Source of the DNA: Mantis religiosa
Taxonomy: Eukaryota > Arthropoda > Insecta > Mantodea > Mantidae
Reading direction: 5' to 3'
Length of the DNA stretch: 64,000 nucleotides
NCBI GenBank assembly: GCA_030765055.1
Contig: CM060947.1
Location: forward strand, 106,064,564 to 106,128,563
Below the pieces are notes generated by a model that saw nothing but the letters and a program-made list of their open reading frames with translations, had not been told where the DNA came from and did no database searches. Positions 47,448-61,210 of this stretch are shown here, piece after piece. Made by a program: the position numbers and the translations under genes. Positions within the stretch are counted from its first letter, which is position 1. Each line of letters begins with the position of its first letter.

Positions 47448-48909
47448 CGCATTTTGTTTATGACATTTTTCATTAGGTATATAACCGAAGTTTTATCATT
47501 TCTCTGAATGCAGATTATATTCCGGTTTGTGAGAAATAAAAGTACAACGGGCCTTTTATTATTTTCGTTTTCATAAAAGCTAAAAGAATGGTGAAAACAT
47601 AAAGGGCTCTACTTGCACGGTTGAGGAACCACTTCTGCTATAAAGAGAAAAATTAGCTATTTACGGCCAAAGCCACATAAAATGCTGCGAGTGGACCTGT
47701 TTTGTACATCGTTTTATGCCACAAAGAATGTGCTCTCCCAAACGACATTAAGTTCACTTGAGTTGAAGTCAAAAATAATATTACAAGCAACTCTTCCTTA
47801 ACAGTTTTCATCTCAGGCATTTTATTTCGTTAAACTTAGGTTATGTATATTATGATTTTTGCTCCCCCCCCCCCCCCACCTGAGGAATTATACTTTAGTG
47901 TGCAGCTTGTGGAAGAGCAAAGTAAAGGTGGAAGTTTTGGGGTGTCTCAAAATAAATATAATGTTGCAAAATCCAATCGAGTTAAATGTTAAGCGAGCAT
48001 TTTGATTCAGAACACTTGAGGTCTTTGATGTTTGAAATAGATCAAAATCAATAAGGAGTAGTTCGCCACTTATAAAACTTTTGTTGATGCAGGTAATCGT
48101 GCCCATGGCATGTTCAAGGTATTAAATATGAATAGCTCCTAACATGTAATATTTATTTGAAAGAAACACAAGGAATTAAAATTAGGTTCACTCCAAACGT
48201 ACGCTATTCATCTGTTTGGAAAAAGAAATGTTTAACCGCTTGCAAGTGATTTGCTTCCAGAGCTACCTGACTGACAGTCAATCACTCCATTTTGCTACAT
48301 CTAACAGCTACTTACCTCTTTGATATGTATGATTCTCTGTGTAAAAGTGAAGGCATCAATAGTGCACAAGTACTTCTGATGGAACATCCCTCCACCAAAG
48401 GGTAGCTCGTAACGTAGAAACTACCAGTGGTAGTTTTTTTACGTTAGTGGAAGATATATGAATTATTTGGTAGTGAATACCAGCGCGTTTACTGTGTTTT
48501 ATTTATTTGAAAGTAGGTATCAATGGAATAAAAATTAACAATCATTACGTAATGTTTGTCTCACAGTCCATAGCTGTCCTTAAAGAAGTTCTTCTTAAAC
48601 CGCTGAAAGAACGTTATCGGGAGGTCGGCGTCGTAACCGCGCTAGGTGAAGTAGACATAAAAATAAGCTTTCGAAATAATAATTGTAGAAGCTATATAAA
48701 AATAAAAAACAGTAGGAGGATAAATGTAAATGTAACACTCTAGATGATCATTTCTTTCCTTGGCACTGTTGCAGTGATATGCAGTTGTTTCTCGCGATAT
48801 CATGGAAGCATCATGGAATTTCTAAGCAAACGTAAAGCAATCAGATTTTTAAACATTTGAATATCGGTTCAGTACTCCTTATCCAGATGAACCTAAAATG
48901 TGTAATTAA
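47445..48909. other. No recognisable gene; poly-C tract
   Basis: AT-rich. A run of about 14 C at 47,864-47,877 is the only distinctive feature. A 78-codon frame at 48,507-48,743 shows a KEVLLKPLKERYREVGVVTA stretch that I do not recognise. Confidence 0.4.
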
Positions 48910-49690
48910 CTACTTTAACGGTACACTGGGGCATGCTGTATATCGCAAACCTACACACACCGATCTCTATCTGAACGCTCATAGTTTCCATCATAAGTCT
49001 CAGCGACTGGGAGTTCTCAATACACTGGCCCACAGAGCTTTGTCTATCTCTGATCCCAGCCACTTAAAACAAGAATTACAGCACCTGAGACTCACTTTCC
49101 GTCAAAACGGCTACTCCGAATATGACGTTGAAGCCTTGATCACCAAAGCTAGGAACGGGAAACCTGTAATACAGCAAGCGTCAGATAAGCCTACCGCTAC
49201 AACCTACATCCCGTTTAACGGCAATCTATCCGGTAGAATCGGCAGAATTGTAGCCAAATACAACATCAGGACCATCCACAAGCCACCTCCGAAGATTTAG
49301 CGTCTGTTCAGACCAGTGAAAGACAAACTGGACTTCCAAGTTCCGGGAGTGTACCGTATTCCCTATGAATGTGAGACACCGTATATAGGGCATACCGGAA
49401 GGACCATCGCTACTAGAATAATCGAACATGAATGGAGCATTCGTTTAATGCAACCTGAGAAGTCTGGGCTGGCAGAGCATTGTTTTGATAACAACCATAG
49501 AGTCAATTTTCGAGAGACGACCATCTTGGCAATATGCAACAGTTACTGGGAGCGGAGAATTAAGGAGGCTTTGGCGATTTCCTCTGAAAGGAGCGCGCTT
49601 AATCGTGATGCGGGATTTCAGTTCGGCTCCTCTTGGAAACCGGCCTTAAAATGGAAATCCGTCGAATTAAGAAGCAAAGATCAATACAGC
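48910..49690 (+). pseudogene. Penelope-like RT C-terminus + GIY-YIG endonuclease, one stop
   Basis: First part (to 49,297): LGHAVYRKPTHTDLYLNAHS, VLNTLAHRALSISD and LRLTFRQNGYSEYDVEALIT, the conserved region after the Penelope reverse transcriptase core (Y-R-K-P-T-x-T-D; L-x-x-R-A). A TAG at 49,298-49,300 interrupts the frame. It resumes with RLFRPVKDKLDFQVPGVYRI, then PYECETPYIGHTGRTIATRI and LAEHCFDNNHRVNFRETTIL. G-V-Y...Y-I-G, the Arg of T-G-R and the following E-H are the GIY-YIG nuclease hallmarks. In the family this domain nicks target DNA for priming. Apart from the stop the frame looks well preserved, suggesting a younger copy than most elements nearby. Confidence 0.88.
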
Positions 49691-49958
49691 TTGATAATCA
49701 AGTTAAGTAGTTACGTTTCTTTGACACAATTTTCTATACTCACGCCATCTCCTGACCTGGCATTTAATTTACTCAAAACAGTCTTTTGTTCAGTAATGCA
49801 AATTTTGATAGTGTTTTGTGTTGTGTTATATCCAGTATTTCATTTGTGGTTGTAACATTTTATAAATATCCTGATGATGGGAAAGATGCACACTCCCGAA
49901 ACGTTGATATCTAATCATCTTTTCACCTGGCTGACTGCCCGAGAAAAAAGTGAGCGTA
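48910..49958 (+). mobile_element. Penelope-like element, 3' half
   Basis: A 5'-truncated copy from the reverse transcriptase thumb side through a GIY-YIG endonuclease to the 3' UTR, ending AAAAGTGAGCGTA. The last 300 bases are shared with 17,082-17,397 at high identity, which fixes the 3' boundary. Confidence 0.88.
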
Positions 49959-52900
49959 CTTCTGTAAAGGTTTATCTTTATTAAAATGAAGTATCTATAG
50001 ACAGAAAAATAAACTTTCCTAGGATAGTTTACATAAACTGTATAGACAATAATAGATCAAGAAAGGCATATGAATGTAATATACCAGATATATAGACATT
50101 ACAGATATTTTCTGTGAAGTAATAACAATTATCTCTCATGACATTTACAGTGAAAGGTCAAAACATTATTCGCAAGCAAGTTTTTTACACAAGTGTGATT
50201 GTTTTTGGTTTACACATGTTGTAAATTACTTCTAGAGTTTTGAACATCTCATCATTAAAATTAGAAGACTTGTTATAGCATTTATTTATCGGAAAGAATC
50301 ATTCTTTTCAGTGGTAAAAGAATATTAAATCGTTATTTTTTGCCGAGGTTACGCCCCCTCTCATACATATCTTGTTTCTATATAAGAATGTATTTGTTGT
50401 TTGTTAAACGCATATATGATCATACTGAGAAAATGTTTAGATCATGAATTTACTACAGACTATATGCATAATAATAGAACGAAAGCATTCATATCTTAAG
50501 TTATATTTTTAGACACTTTTTTTTAGAAATGAAATACTAATACCAAGTATTTAGCTTCCTCATGTTTTACCAAAATAACTATCATAATGTCCTACTGTAC
50601 TAAATAATTCCGTTATTTTGGCTAACTTTTTGTCATATTAATCAAGTATCTTCATTACTATCACTGGACACTGTTAACTCTTGAAATCTTTTTGCACCGT
50701 GGTTTAGCCTTGTTATTCTCGCCACGTTGTAGATCCGTAGTGTCAGTTTAAGTGGTGTGTATAATCTCGTTATTATCTAAATTCTACAGCGCACGTATAG
50801 AAACTTTATTGCATTTGTGTATAAAGTGCTGTGCCACATTCCTCTTTAAAGTGCCAGAAAAACAAAAAGCATTAAACTGTATCCATTTATTTACCATTAC
50901 TTATTCATTTATTTCTCTACCCTTAACTACAATGCTGCATCAATTGTAGTACCCAAACAAAAAAATCATTATTTGAAAAGGTATCCGCGCGTGTGTAGGA
51001 AGAAATTGAAGAAAAATAGGGAGAAGAGTTATAAATCAAAACGAAAAGTCGGATAATACCAAACTTACGTAGTTCCAAAGATGAGACAAGCAGACAAAAA
51101 AGTCTCGTCACCTTAACCTGCCAAAGATTTGTTCCATTATTCTTTATTATCTCGAAAATAACTCTCAAAATTTGGATTGACTGTCATATATTTAAGAAAA
51201 TATTCACATAATATTCACATAATAATAAAATCACATCTAGAACTGTCTATGGCTATGCTTTTATTCTGATTCAGTTATACCCGGTGACCCAAGTTTCATG
51301 TAAGCAGATATCTCTTATAGCTGGATCTATCCTGTGCTCTGCAACTGTTTTAACACACGAAGGGTTATCTACTTACGTGAAAGACGAGGCAGTTGGGCCA
51401 CCTGGTATAACTTTAAAACTATGAAAGGGAAAATGTACTTTATAAAAACATGCAACATATTAAAGTACGTGCTTTTAATCATTGGATGTTTAGCGGCGTG
51501 GGCCATTAATGAGGTATTTCATGTTGCTAGTTGAATTTTTGATTTAACGAATTTAGAGCGTTTTGTCTGACTTTTGATTCCTCTATATACTCTAAATATA
51601 AACTCTAGTTTATACATAAAATCTAATTTCTTTTGAAGCATTTGAACGTATTGCTAGCAATTATGCTCTATGAAGCTAAAACACACTATATATTGAAAGT
51701 ATTTTAGAAAACATCTTAGAAAACAATAAATAGGAAGGAAAACTTTCTTACACAAATTGGCAGAATAGATAATAGATTTACTTTAGGAACTGTGTGACTA
51801 TAACGTATCAGATTTCTTAAATTTATTTTTGTTTCGTTATTTAAAGTCTATTTAACTCCAAGCTCAAACCAGCTAGGTGCAGTACATAGTTCAGTTTATA
51901 CTGGAGGGAGGAGTGACATTTATGTCTTATCTAATTTTTTGTTAGAAAGGATTACACAGCTAATTTCTATATTTTTAATTTTTAGATAAATATTAACTTT
52001 TCATGAGTCAGTCATATGAAGTTCTTCTCTACTCGCTCTCGTACACACTATTTAAAAAAAAACTTAATCATTCATCTACTTCATGTTAATGGCGATAGAC
52101 ATTTGTAGAAGATATTATTATTTTTTGTAAGTGAAAACTTCTTTAGGCCTGTTTATCACTTTTTGTGGCTAGTGAATTAAACTGTGCATCATGCTGGAAA
52201 ATGTGACGCTCATTCGGGTGAAGTCGGCTAGAGTCGGCTTCATTTTCTTCGCCGTTTACATCTTTATTTTTTCAATGTTATGTCTGTGAACTACGTAACT
52301 CAAAATTGGGAGTTCGAATAGTTCCAGTTATGTCAGCATGTTTCAAGGAATTGACAAGAAAATGTTCCGGATTTATGGAGAACATTTTTTATTTGGGATG
52401 TTTTTCGCGTCTGTTTTTTTTCCTTTGTTCTACAATGACTTAAATGATTTTGGTTTAAATTGAACATTTTCAAGATTTTCCGTATCTTAAAATACTTGTA
52501 AATCCTCTTCGTTTCGAATGAATTGTATAGGTATAATTGATGTTTAAGTGGTGTAACTATCTGTTTCCCTTAGTGTCCTTTTTGAGCTAGGGTAGTTTTA
52601 TTTGGTGTATAATCCAGCCCAAATTAAATCACACTTCTGTCGCGCTTCTGCTGTCATTAAAATGTTATAATATATTCAAAATCTGTAAGAAATAGACGAA
52701 ACCTTACTATATAAAAATATAAATCTCTTTGAAGGAGACAATTTATGTCAATATTTCCAAAATATTTTTGTTATTGCTTCAAAGCTTAAAAAGCTTCATA
52801 CGTTTTAAAGTACTGTAACTGTTCAACTATTTCTTGTGATGTTAATGGAAGAGTGCATATGGAATTTCAAATTAGCATGAACTGACTGATGTTTAAAGAT

Positions 52901-54529
52901 TTAACTTTCGTTTCAGCCTTCTGTATCACCTTTGTACCTGCAACAAAATGTGCAATGAAATCATTTCTGCAATTAATAAATTCGATTAAGGCGAAGTACA
53001 TAAAAGAATGATTTTGCGTAGGGTTAGTTTGTGCAAGTCATTCGTGACGTCCATGGTGGACAGAGAGGGTGAGCGTTAAACCATAGCCCGAAAGCTCTTA
53101 CACCACTGGATTAGTTACGAACACTTTGCAGACAAATGGTTAGGGAAAACCATTATAGCATATCAGGAAAACCTAATATAACATATCGGGTATTTTCCAC
53201 TTACTACTCCGTGACAGGATGAGACATTCCATAAAAATGCATATTTGCATATAGCTACTGCAGTTAAACACAAAATATCATTAGAAATAGATGACAAGCA
53301 TGATTTTGAAATATTTGGAACTATTTTGGTATTATTGTAACGTTTTAATGTAAAAATAAAATGGGCGCATACCACTTAAAATATTTAAGTAATACATAAA
53401 TAAGGAAAATATAAGCAAAAGACCGAAAGTCCTCCTTAAGTACCCTTAACATATGCTAAATTCAAGGATGCTTTCGTATTTCAAATTGCTAATGTCTCAA
53501 ATTTATACTATTTTAAGACTTTTTCTTTACTACAACGTAATATAAAATTAAATTTAATCGTCGTAAGTGCCTCAAGCTCCAAGAAAATAATTCTCAAAAT
53601 ATGAACATAGAATTTTGTATAAACTATGGAAATTTTAAGTGTTGCATATACAAGACTTCCCCTCATGTATAGTTCTGTACAATCAAACACTATATTTAGC
53701 ACAGTATTAAAAAAATAATGAATTAATAACGAATTAAACTATTAACTACATTTGCTTACACTTACATTTATACATATTTCAGTTGCCTTTAATTGGAGTA
53801 CTTTACATTTATGGGAGATTCCCATACTGCTGAACACAGTAATTATAAATTAATAAAGTACATAACTCATTTTTGTATAAAAATCACTCACGTATCAAAA
53901 TATTAGAACCCTAAATCCCAGGCTATACTTTATATGAAGAAAAAACTTTTAGATGGTCGTCAAACTTCAAAAAACGTATGATAAATATATTTTAAAAGAA
54001 AGAACAAATAAATGTCACAGTTAGAATTTTTTAAGTAATAAAAAGTTAAGAATTGACGATTATGAGAAAAGCTTTAAAATTTCACGCCCTGTTTGTTCAC
54101 ATCAGTGCACTCCATTTAAACGACGCCTTTTAGTACTTAATGGCCAAAAAGGCAAAACCGCAGTATTGCATTCAGATCTTATATTCTTTAAATATTTATT
54201 CTTTAATCGCGTAAACTTGTCATTTACATTGCATGATCAAAAAGTTCTTGCCTCTATAATTTCAAAATAAAATTTGAGGTTTAGTATTTCGGATATTGAT
54301 AACCAGGGCCCGGATTTTGATGAAAAGTCATCTTTTTTCTGAGTAGTCACAGACGATGATTACTGTAAATTAAGTGCTTTCTGCAACACATACGTTAGAT
54401 ATACATGGTTTTGATAGGTCATCAAAATGCATTTTTTCCACATTTTTATAATAGTCATTTTCTTAACATTTAGATGCATTTTCCGGTAATGTTCTTTCTT
54501 TTTTTACGAATTTATTGCGCATTTTCATC
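49959..54529. other. Long AT-rich interval without recognisable features
   Basis: About 4.6 kb. Short open frames at 50,752-50,949, 51,334-51,534 and 53,163-53,702 carry no recognisable domains. I see no repeat family from elsewhere in the window. It may be intronic or intergenic. Confidence 0.5.
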
Positions 54530-54590
54530 TGTAGCCCGCATTCGGGATGCCCGGGTTCGATTCCCGTGGCTGACCTGACCCTGACCCATG
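54530..54590 (+). mobile_element. tRNA-like (box B) fragment
   Basis: GTAGCCCGCATTCGGGATGC followed by CCGGGTTCGATTCCCG has a good box B (GGTTCGATTCC) and resembles the middle of a tRNA-derived SINE such as families B and D. The head and tail are missing. Confidence 0.5.
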
Positions 54591-54714
54591 GTTTTTTTTT
54601 AAATAATCTGTAATTAAAAGTTCATTTATATCATCTTTTATGAAATAGTAACTTTGTAAATGTTGTAAACATATAATTAACACAGATGAGCATCCTAATA
54701 GTGCTGGTGAATTT

Positions 54715-55270
54715 ATGACGCATCAAGTCGAGGAAAAGCCGATTACATCGTGCAATACGTGTGGATTGCATCGGTCAGGACTTCAGGAGCTAGAATTGTC
54801 GCAGTAGTTGAGAGCACACAGGAGCTATTTTCTGACACTCAAATCCAAGGTAAATTAGCTTTCAGTATATCAAATTTTACATTTTTGACGGAAACCATAA
54901 CCCACCTTGAAGAAAGTGGCATGACATTGGATAAGTCGATTGAGTTCGTGAGGATTGCGGAAGAGAGGATACAAAATGTAAAAGGTGAGTTCGCGGACAA
55001 AATTAGACAAAAACTAAAACTTGTGTTGGACAAAAATAAAGGATACCAAAAAGTTTGTCAGATTGCTGATATCTTGTCAGGAGAAAACTTCAGAACATTT
55101 TTGAACAGGATTTAACAGGCAGTGACATAGTGTTTTTAAATATGCACCAAATAACATCTTTGGAAGAGAAGAGAAGCTTCTCAAAGTACAAAACAGTTTT
55201 AGCTGACAACCGCCATTCCTTTACTTTTGATAACTTCAAGATGACCATGGTGGTGTATTGCATCGCTAAG
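54715..55270 (+). pseudogene. hAT transposase C-terminal half, frameshifted
   Basis: A 121-codon frame (54,750-55,115) has ELFSDTQIQGKLAFSISNFT, ITHLEESGMTLDKSIEFVRI, EERIQNVKGEFADKIRQKLK and KNKGYQKVCQIADILSGENF, a pattern known from a widespread insect hAT-like protein family. After a stop at about 55,113 another frame continues TSLEEKRSFSKYKTVLADNR then HSFTFDNFKMTMVVYC, the hAT C-terminal dimerisation block (T-S-x-E-x-x-R-x-F-S...L-x-D-N-R). Upstream catalytic parts are absent, so it is a truncated relic. An origin as a domesticated gene cannot be excluded, but the frameshift argues against it. Confidence 0.7.
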
Positions 55271-57588
55271 TAAGGTATGTTTTGGCTAATGGGTACAGTA
55301 ACCTATTTTTTCATATTTTATAAAATTGAAAATGGCCTGATGGATTTTGAATTTATTTATTATTTAGTAGCAATAATTTCATTATTTACTAAGAAAGTTA
55401 ATTTTAAAATGTGGTAATTCAGACCATATATTCATTATTTGTCTGTGACAGTTATTAATTTATTATTACGAAAGAAATTGTTAATGTTGGTTTGGTCATT
55501 TTTTACATTTTTGTGCATTTCTTTATACTTTAAGGGCATTTTATAGCTCCGTTTGAGAGAATTTTTAGGTTAACAACTTCCAGGCCCTATTTATAACTAT
55601 ATAAAGTAGATTAAAACATTTTAATAAACATTATTTTAAATTTATAGTTTAATTTTTTAAATTAATGTTGTGGCACATATTTTTTCAAAATATTTCACAT
55701 GATGTAGTTTTCAAGCACACTGTGAAATTTCCCTCTTGATTCCCAAAGCACAAGAAATTTAAAAAAAAATTGTGAACAATTTTTAATTAACTTTTTAAAG
55801 TGATATAAAACATTAAAAGATCTCTAAAGGTTACATTTGCAATAGCTTAAACATTTTCCTTCAAACCATGAATAATACAAATATTGTATGAAAGTTTTTT
55901 GTATGTTATATTCGGATATGACGTAGGCATTAAAAATGCTGTCACTTTCAAAATTTCATAGTGTGGTTGTTTGTCAAACAATAATAAAATACAGGCTTTA
56001 ACTATAATAGCTCGGAAATATGAATAGAATCTAACACCGTTTAATATTTACCTAAGGTAGCGCTAGAAATAAATTGTCAGATAAATTAGGGAAAAATGTT
56101 ACATAACCACATTTTCACTGTAACATCCATTTAAAAGAGTTATAAATTTTCGAACTTCTGTCCAAAATGTTTCATAATGTCCCCTAATATGGGTCATACT
56201 GGAGGGTGAATGAATTGGGTAAATAGGTGAAGTGATTTCACAGCTTAAGATTTTCGTCTCAGCAACAAATATATACACAGCTACGTACATATACACACGT
56301 TAACTCCTCGCTTTGAAGATCTTGATATCGATTTATAAGTATCTCAGTATTATTAAACTTAAATTTCACCTTAAAACAAAATATTCTAGACTAATACTTT
56401 TCCTTAAGAATACCTATTCGAAATTTTATATTTTAAACAAACAACTTGAAAAAGGTCAAATTTTCAATTTTTGGACCCTATGGATTAAAAATGTAAATCT
56501 GTAGACATAATTTTAAATACTGCTTAACTTTAAATGCCAGTTTTAAACAGAAACTACGTTTCCTCAAACGTAAGTTTTATCACTGTACCAATTCCTGTGA
56601 GAAACTCGGCATACCAGTAGAAATAATTTATAAGATCATTTTATATATTTTCTCTTCTCAAGGCATTACATATAATTTATTCAACTTAACTCAAATGACA
56701 ATTAATTACGCTTATGTAATCGGTAGAACTGACACATCATCTTTAATATATTTCGTATGACCAAGTCATGGAATCAGAGATTTGAAAAAGAAAGGTCTCG
56801 CAAGAATTATGTCTAAACACACAAGTTTAAGTGTTCAACTCGGTATACATATATCACTTTAATGTAGTTTCTGCAAAACAGTATTGAAAATATTACAGAT
56901 ACACTTTGAAAAGTCGGGCTGAGAATTTTACAAATTTGTTTCATCTTCCCTAGATCTCCCTTATGTCGTGTTAAGGAAATGAACATTTGATAAATGGTTA
57001 TTCGCAATTTTATATCGATCATCTTAAAAGCTTGGCCGCATGAACTTAAAACAAATGCAATATAGATAGACGTTAATGAGTTATGTGAAACCAAATTTGA
57101 GATATTAGTTTCTCGTTTAATCATAGGTATTCGATATGCTAACAAAAATGACTGTTGCACTAAACGATTTGTTCTGTCTTATTTAGATTTTACTTTGAAC
57201 CTAAAATTAATATAAATTATTACTTAACATTGATTAATTTTATATGGCGAACTAAAAAAAATTATTGATGTTATTAAATTTAATTTTTACGACTTGAGTT
57301 GTAGAGGATACTAAATTGTAAATACACTACACATTTTGTTTAACAAATGAATATCAATTTTAAAATTTCAAATAGGAAAATTAAAAACTGTGGCATTTTC
57401 AGTATCGAAAAATACTGAAAAGATAGCTAAGAGAAATTGGCTTGAAGTGGGAACTGTGCACGGTGCCATTCGAACAGATTTGGAGTGATTATCATTAAAA
57501 ATAAAAATCTAGTTGAGATATAAGTACCATTTTGGTTAGTTTGGAGTAAAACATTGCTTGTACGTACCAAGGAGGATTGTGTACTTAC
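55271..57588. other. No recognisable gene (possible intron)
   Basis: AT-rich, with a 115-codon minus-strand frame at 56,813-57,160 that has no recognisable domain. If the exon at 57,589-57,679 is real, this is the start of its first intron. Confidence 0.4.
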
Positions 57589-57679
57589 GTTTGGCGACAC
57601 ACGGGTCGGTTTGAAGAGCTATGATGATCACTACGAGCAGGGTAAGACTAGCCCAAGAAGATGCCGTCAGACACCCCAT
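57589..57679 (-). CDS. Candidate first coding exon: signal peptide + splice donor
   Basis: On the minus strand an ATG (plus 57,677-57,679) starts MGCLTASSWASLTLLVVIII then ALQTDPCVAK. This is a textbook secretory signal: short N-region, hydrophobic core LTLLVVIIIAL, and a small-residue cleavage area around CVA. The exon would end in phase 1 at 57,589, directly followed by GTAAGT (plus 57,583-57,588), a perfect 5' splice donor. The exon sits in a local GC-rich island that also contains TATA-like and initiator-like motifs 30-70 bases upstream. I do not recognise the protein, and the downstream exons are not visible in this window. The same frame also opens further upstream at 57,787, but the 57,679 ATG fits the promoter and signal peptide better. 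It would encode the start of a secreted or membrane protein. Confidence 0.5.
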
Positions 57680-57710
57680 GTTCGCTGCGTTGAGTAATAC
57701 GCTGGCTGCA

Positions 57711-57750
57711 AGTGTGACCTGTGGAGCGCCGCGACGCGTCCTTTTAAAAA
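57711..57750 (-). promoter_or_regulatory. Possible TATA/Inr promoter of the 57,589-57,679 exon
   Basis: On the minus strand TTTTTAAAAGG (plus 57,740-57,750) precedes TCACACT (plus 57,711-57,717) by about 29 bases. This spacing fits TATA to initiator, although the initiator is an imperfect match. It would give a 5' leader of about 36 bases. Confidence 0.35.
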
Positions 57751-57799
57751 CAGCGCCTGCCTGCCCCTCCAGTACCAACCCCATCAATAATCACGTGCC

Positions 57800-59054
57800 T
57801 GCAACACAAGTTTCATTCATGATCGTCAGAAACAGCGCATGTGCAGTTTGTGCTCTGTACAGCAAATTCTCGCAAAACTGAGCAGATAATATTTTAGTAG
57901 CTGTTTTAATGGCAAAGGAAATATCCTGTATAGCTGGTCTTAAAGACCGAAAAGTAGTGGATATATATATAATGCTCACTCTATTGCCTCTGTTCGCGTT
58001 ATACGCTAGCTTACTCTGAAAGCAATATGCAAAATAAGAATTCAGTATTTAATAAGTCGATAAATGATTTACCTTAGTATTGAAACCATAAATACAGCTC
58101 ATATAAGTATATTTAGAAATGTTTATAGTCATTTTATAAGTAGACTTACATCGCAACTAAAGTGTTCACAGCAGTAGAGCAGTAGAATGGAAGCAGCTCC
58201 TATCATATGATCTACTACAAGTGGAGAAGTTATTCTGTTACCTCTAACTGGCTTAAGTTAGATATAAATCGATTCCCACTGAGTGGAAACGAAGTAGCCA
58301 CATCCTTCATTGGCTGGAGTAGACTTCGTTCGCTTGCGCGCATTTTCACTTTGTATGTGAGCAGCAAAGCTCCAAAACGAAAAAACAGGTCTAGTCGGAA
58401 GGAGTTAGTACTCCCGAGAGAAAACACGTACACGCGCGCACACTTGTAATCTGCACTGCACTACGAGAAATTACAAATAAAAATTACAAACTAATCAGCA
58501 GTGTTACTTGTAAATACTCTCATTTAATATAAACCTATATACTGTTCCGTGCATGTTGTAAGGAATATCACATTCATTCAGAGAGAAAAGGTCGATCTCT
58601 TTCTTTGGCTCTTGCAAGTGCAGTATCTCACCTTTATGTCCATTTGGTGGACACTTCATTTTGTTGAGTTACAATATGTTATAATCTATGGCTGTTCCTC
58701 TCTTATGACATATCGTAGCTCTTTCATGATGTATGACAGGTGTTGGGTCCGGAGCTCACCATTGTAATATTTTCTTTGAAGTCAAATACAGAATTGAAAT
58801 GTTCTCTGGAAGGTAGCGCCTTCATTTTAACGAGAATATATGACTTCCTTTTCCTCCTTTTCCTTATTTTCCCCGCTTTAGTGATTCTCTTGTCCAGTAT
58901 GCTTTCTTTACAAGTTCTACAGCTGCAAAACTAATTATCCATAGTGATATTTTTCCATCACGCTTCAACACTTTTTTCCAGCTGTTTTACTACATCTATT
59001 CCTGAATTCTTTTGTATAGATTTGTCTGATTTTCTTCCTGTGTAAACCATTATA
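57800..59054. other. No recognisable gene
   Basis: Mostly AT-rich. A more GC-rich patch at about 58,290-58,450 (for example CGCTTGCGCGCA) could be regulatory or transposon-derived, but I cannot assign it. Confidence 0.4.
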
Positions 59055-59540
59055 TTGTCGCGGCGAAAAACAGAAATTTCGGTGCCGAGAGATAAGCGCG
59101 GCTTGTGTTTACAAAGAGCCTGCAGATAAAGATAACAGGCGGACAGTGCTTGCATAAGCAGATAAACATAGCGCTTGAGATAAACGACTTGCCGGCTCAG
59201 ATAGGTTTTCACGTAAGGAAGGTTCTAGTGATAGCTCGATTGACAGAGAATAGTTGTTTTTCTAATTTGCTCCAGAAGTCTCTCGAATTTATCAATGAGG
59301 TATTTAAGAGAGCGACGATTTGCCAAGAGTCAGTCGTAATTGTGAACAGATGTTGTGTAACACGAGTGTTGTCAACAGTGGAAGTTGAGTAAGATGTTTG
59401 TTATTGTCATCGACCTTGATACTGTAGATTGTGATATGTGATGTAATTCTGCTGCTACGAAGTGTGTTTCTACGCAAATAAAGAACATTTAGAATTTCGG
59501 CAAATTGGACTTTTAATTCTACGAACCCAAAAAGTTACAA
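59055..59540 (+). mobile_element. Solo LTR (copy 2), 486 bp, with 5-bp TSD
   Basis: Starts TTGTCGCGG and ends GTTACAA, giving TTGT...ACAA inverted ends. TTATA is duplicated at 59,050-59,054 and 59,541-59,545, the size expected of retroviral-type integration. Inside lie a TATTTAAG box (59,301-59,308), the initiator GAGTCAGTCG (TCAGTC at 59,330) and AATAAA near 59,480. The last 60 bases match LTR copy 1. No internal retroelement sequence remains, so it arose by LTR-LTR recombination. Confidence 0.85.
59301..59335 (+). promoter_or_regulatory. LTR core promoter (TATA + Inr)
   Basis: TATTTAAG at 59,301 and TCAGTC at 59,330 are 29 bases apart, as in LTR copy 1. Confidence 0.6.
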
Positions 59541-61018
<1,478 letters not shown>

Positions 61019-61210
61019 GATTAGGATCAGCTGATTGTGAAAACAAGTAAATTTCTGCATAAGTTTCAGCAAACCATGACAGTGTTCACGTCTGTGCGTG
61101 TTTAGCGAGATCCCCATTTTTGTGTAGTAAAATTTTGACAATTTCTTACGATTTCGAAGTCTTTCAGAATGAAGGGAACTTTTGCGAACATTTATACAAT
61201 ATTAAGGATA

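Noticed and set aside
54750..55115. Domesticated hAT-derived host gene
   Set aside because: The conserved C-terminal block continues only after a stop and frame change, so the frame is not maintained.
56813..57160. 115-codon minus-strand ORF as the second exon of the 57,589-57,679 gene
   Set aside because: No convincing acceptor at its start and the sequence is typical AT-rich chance coding.
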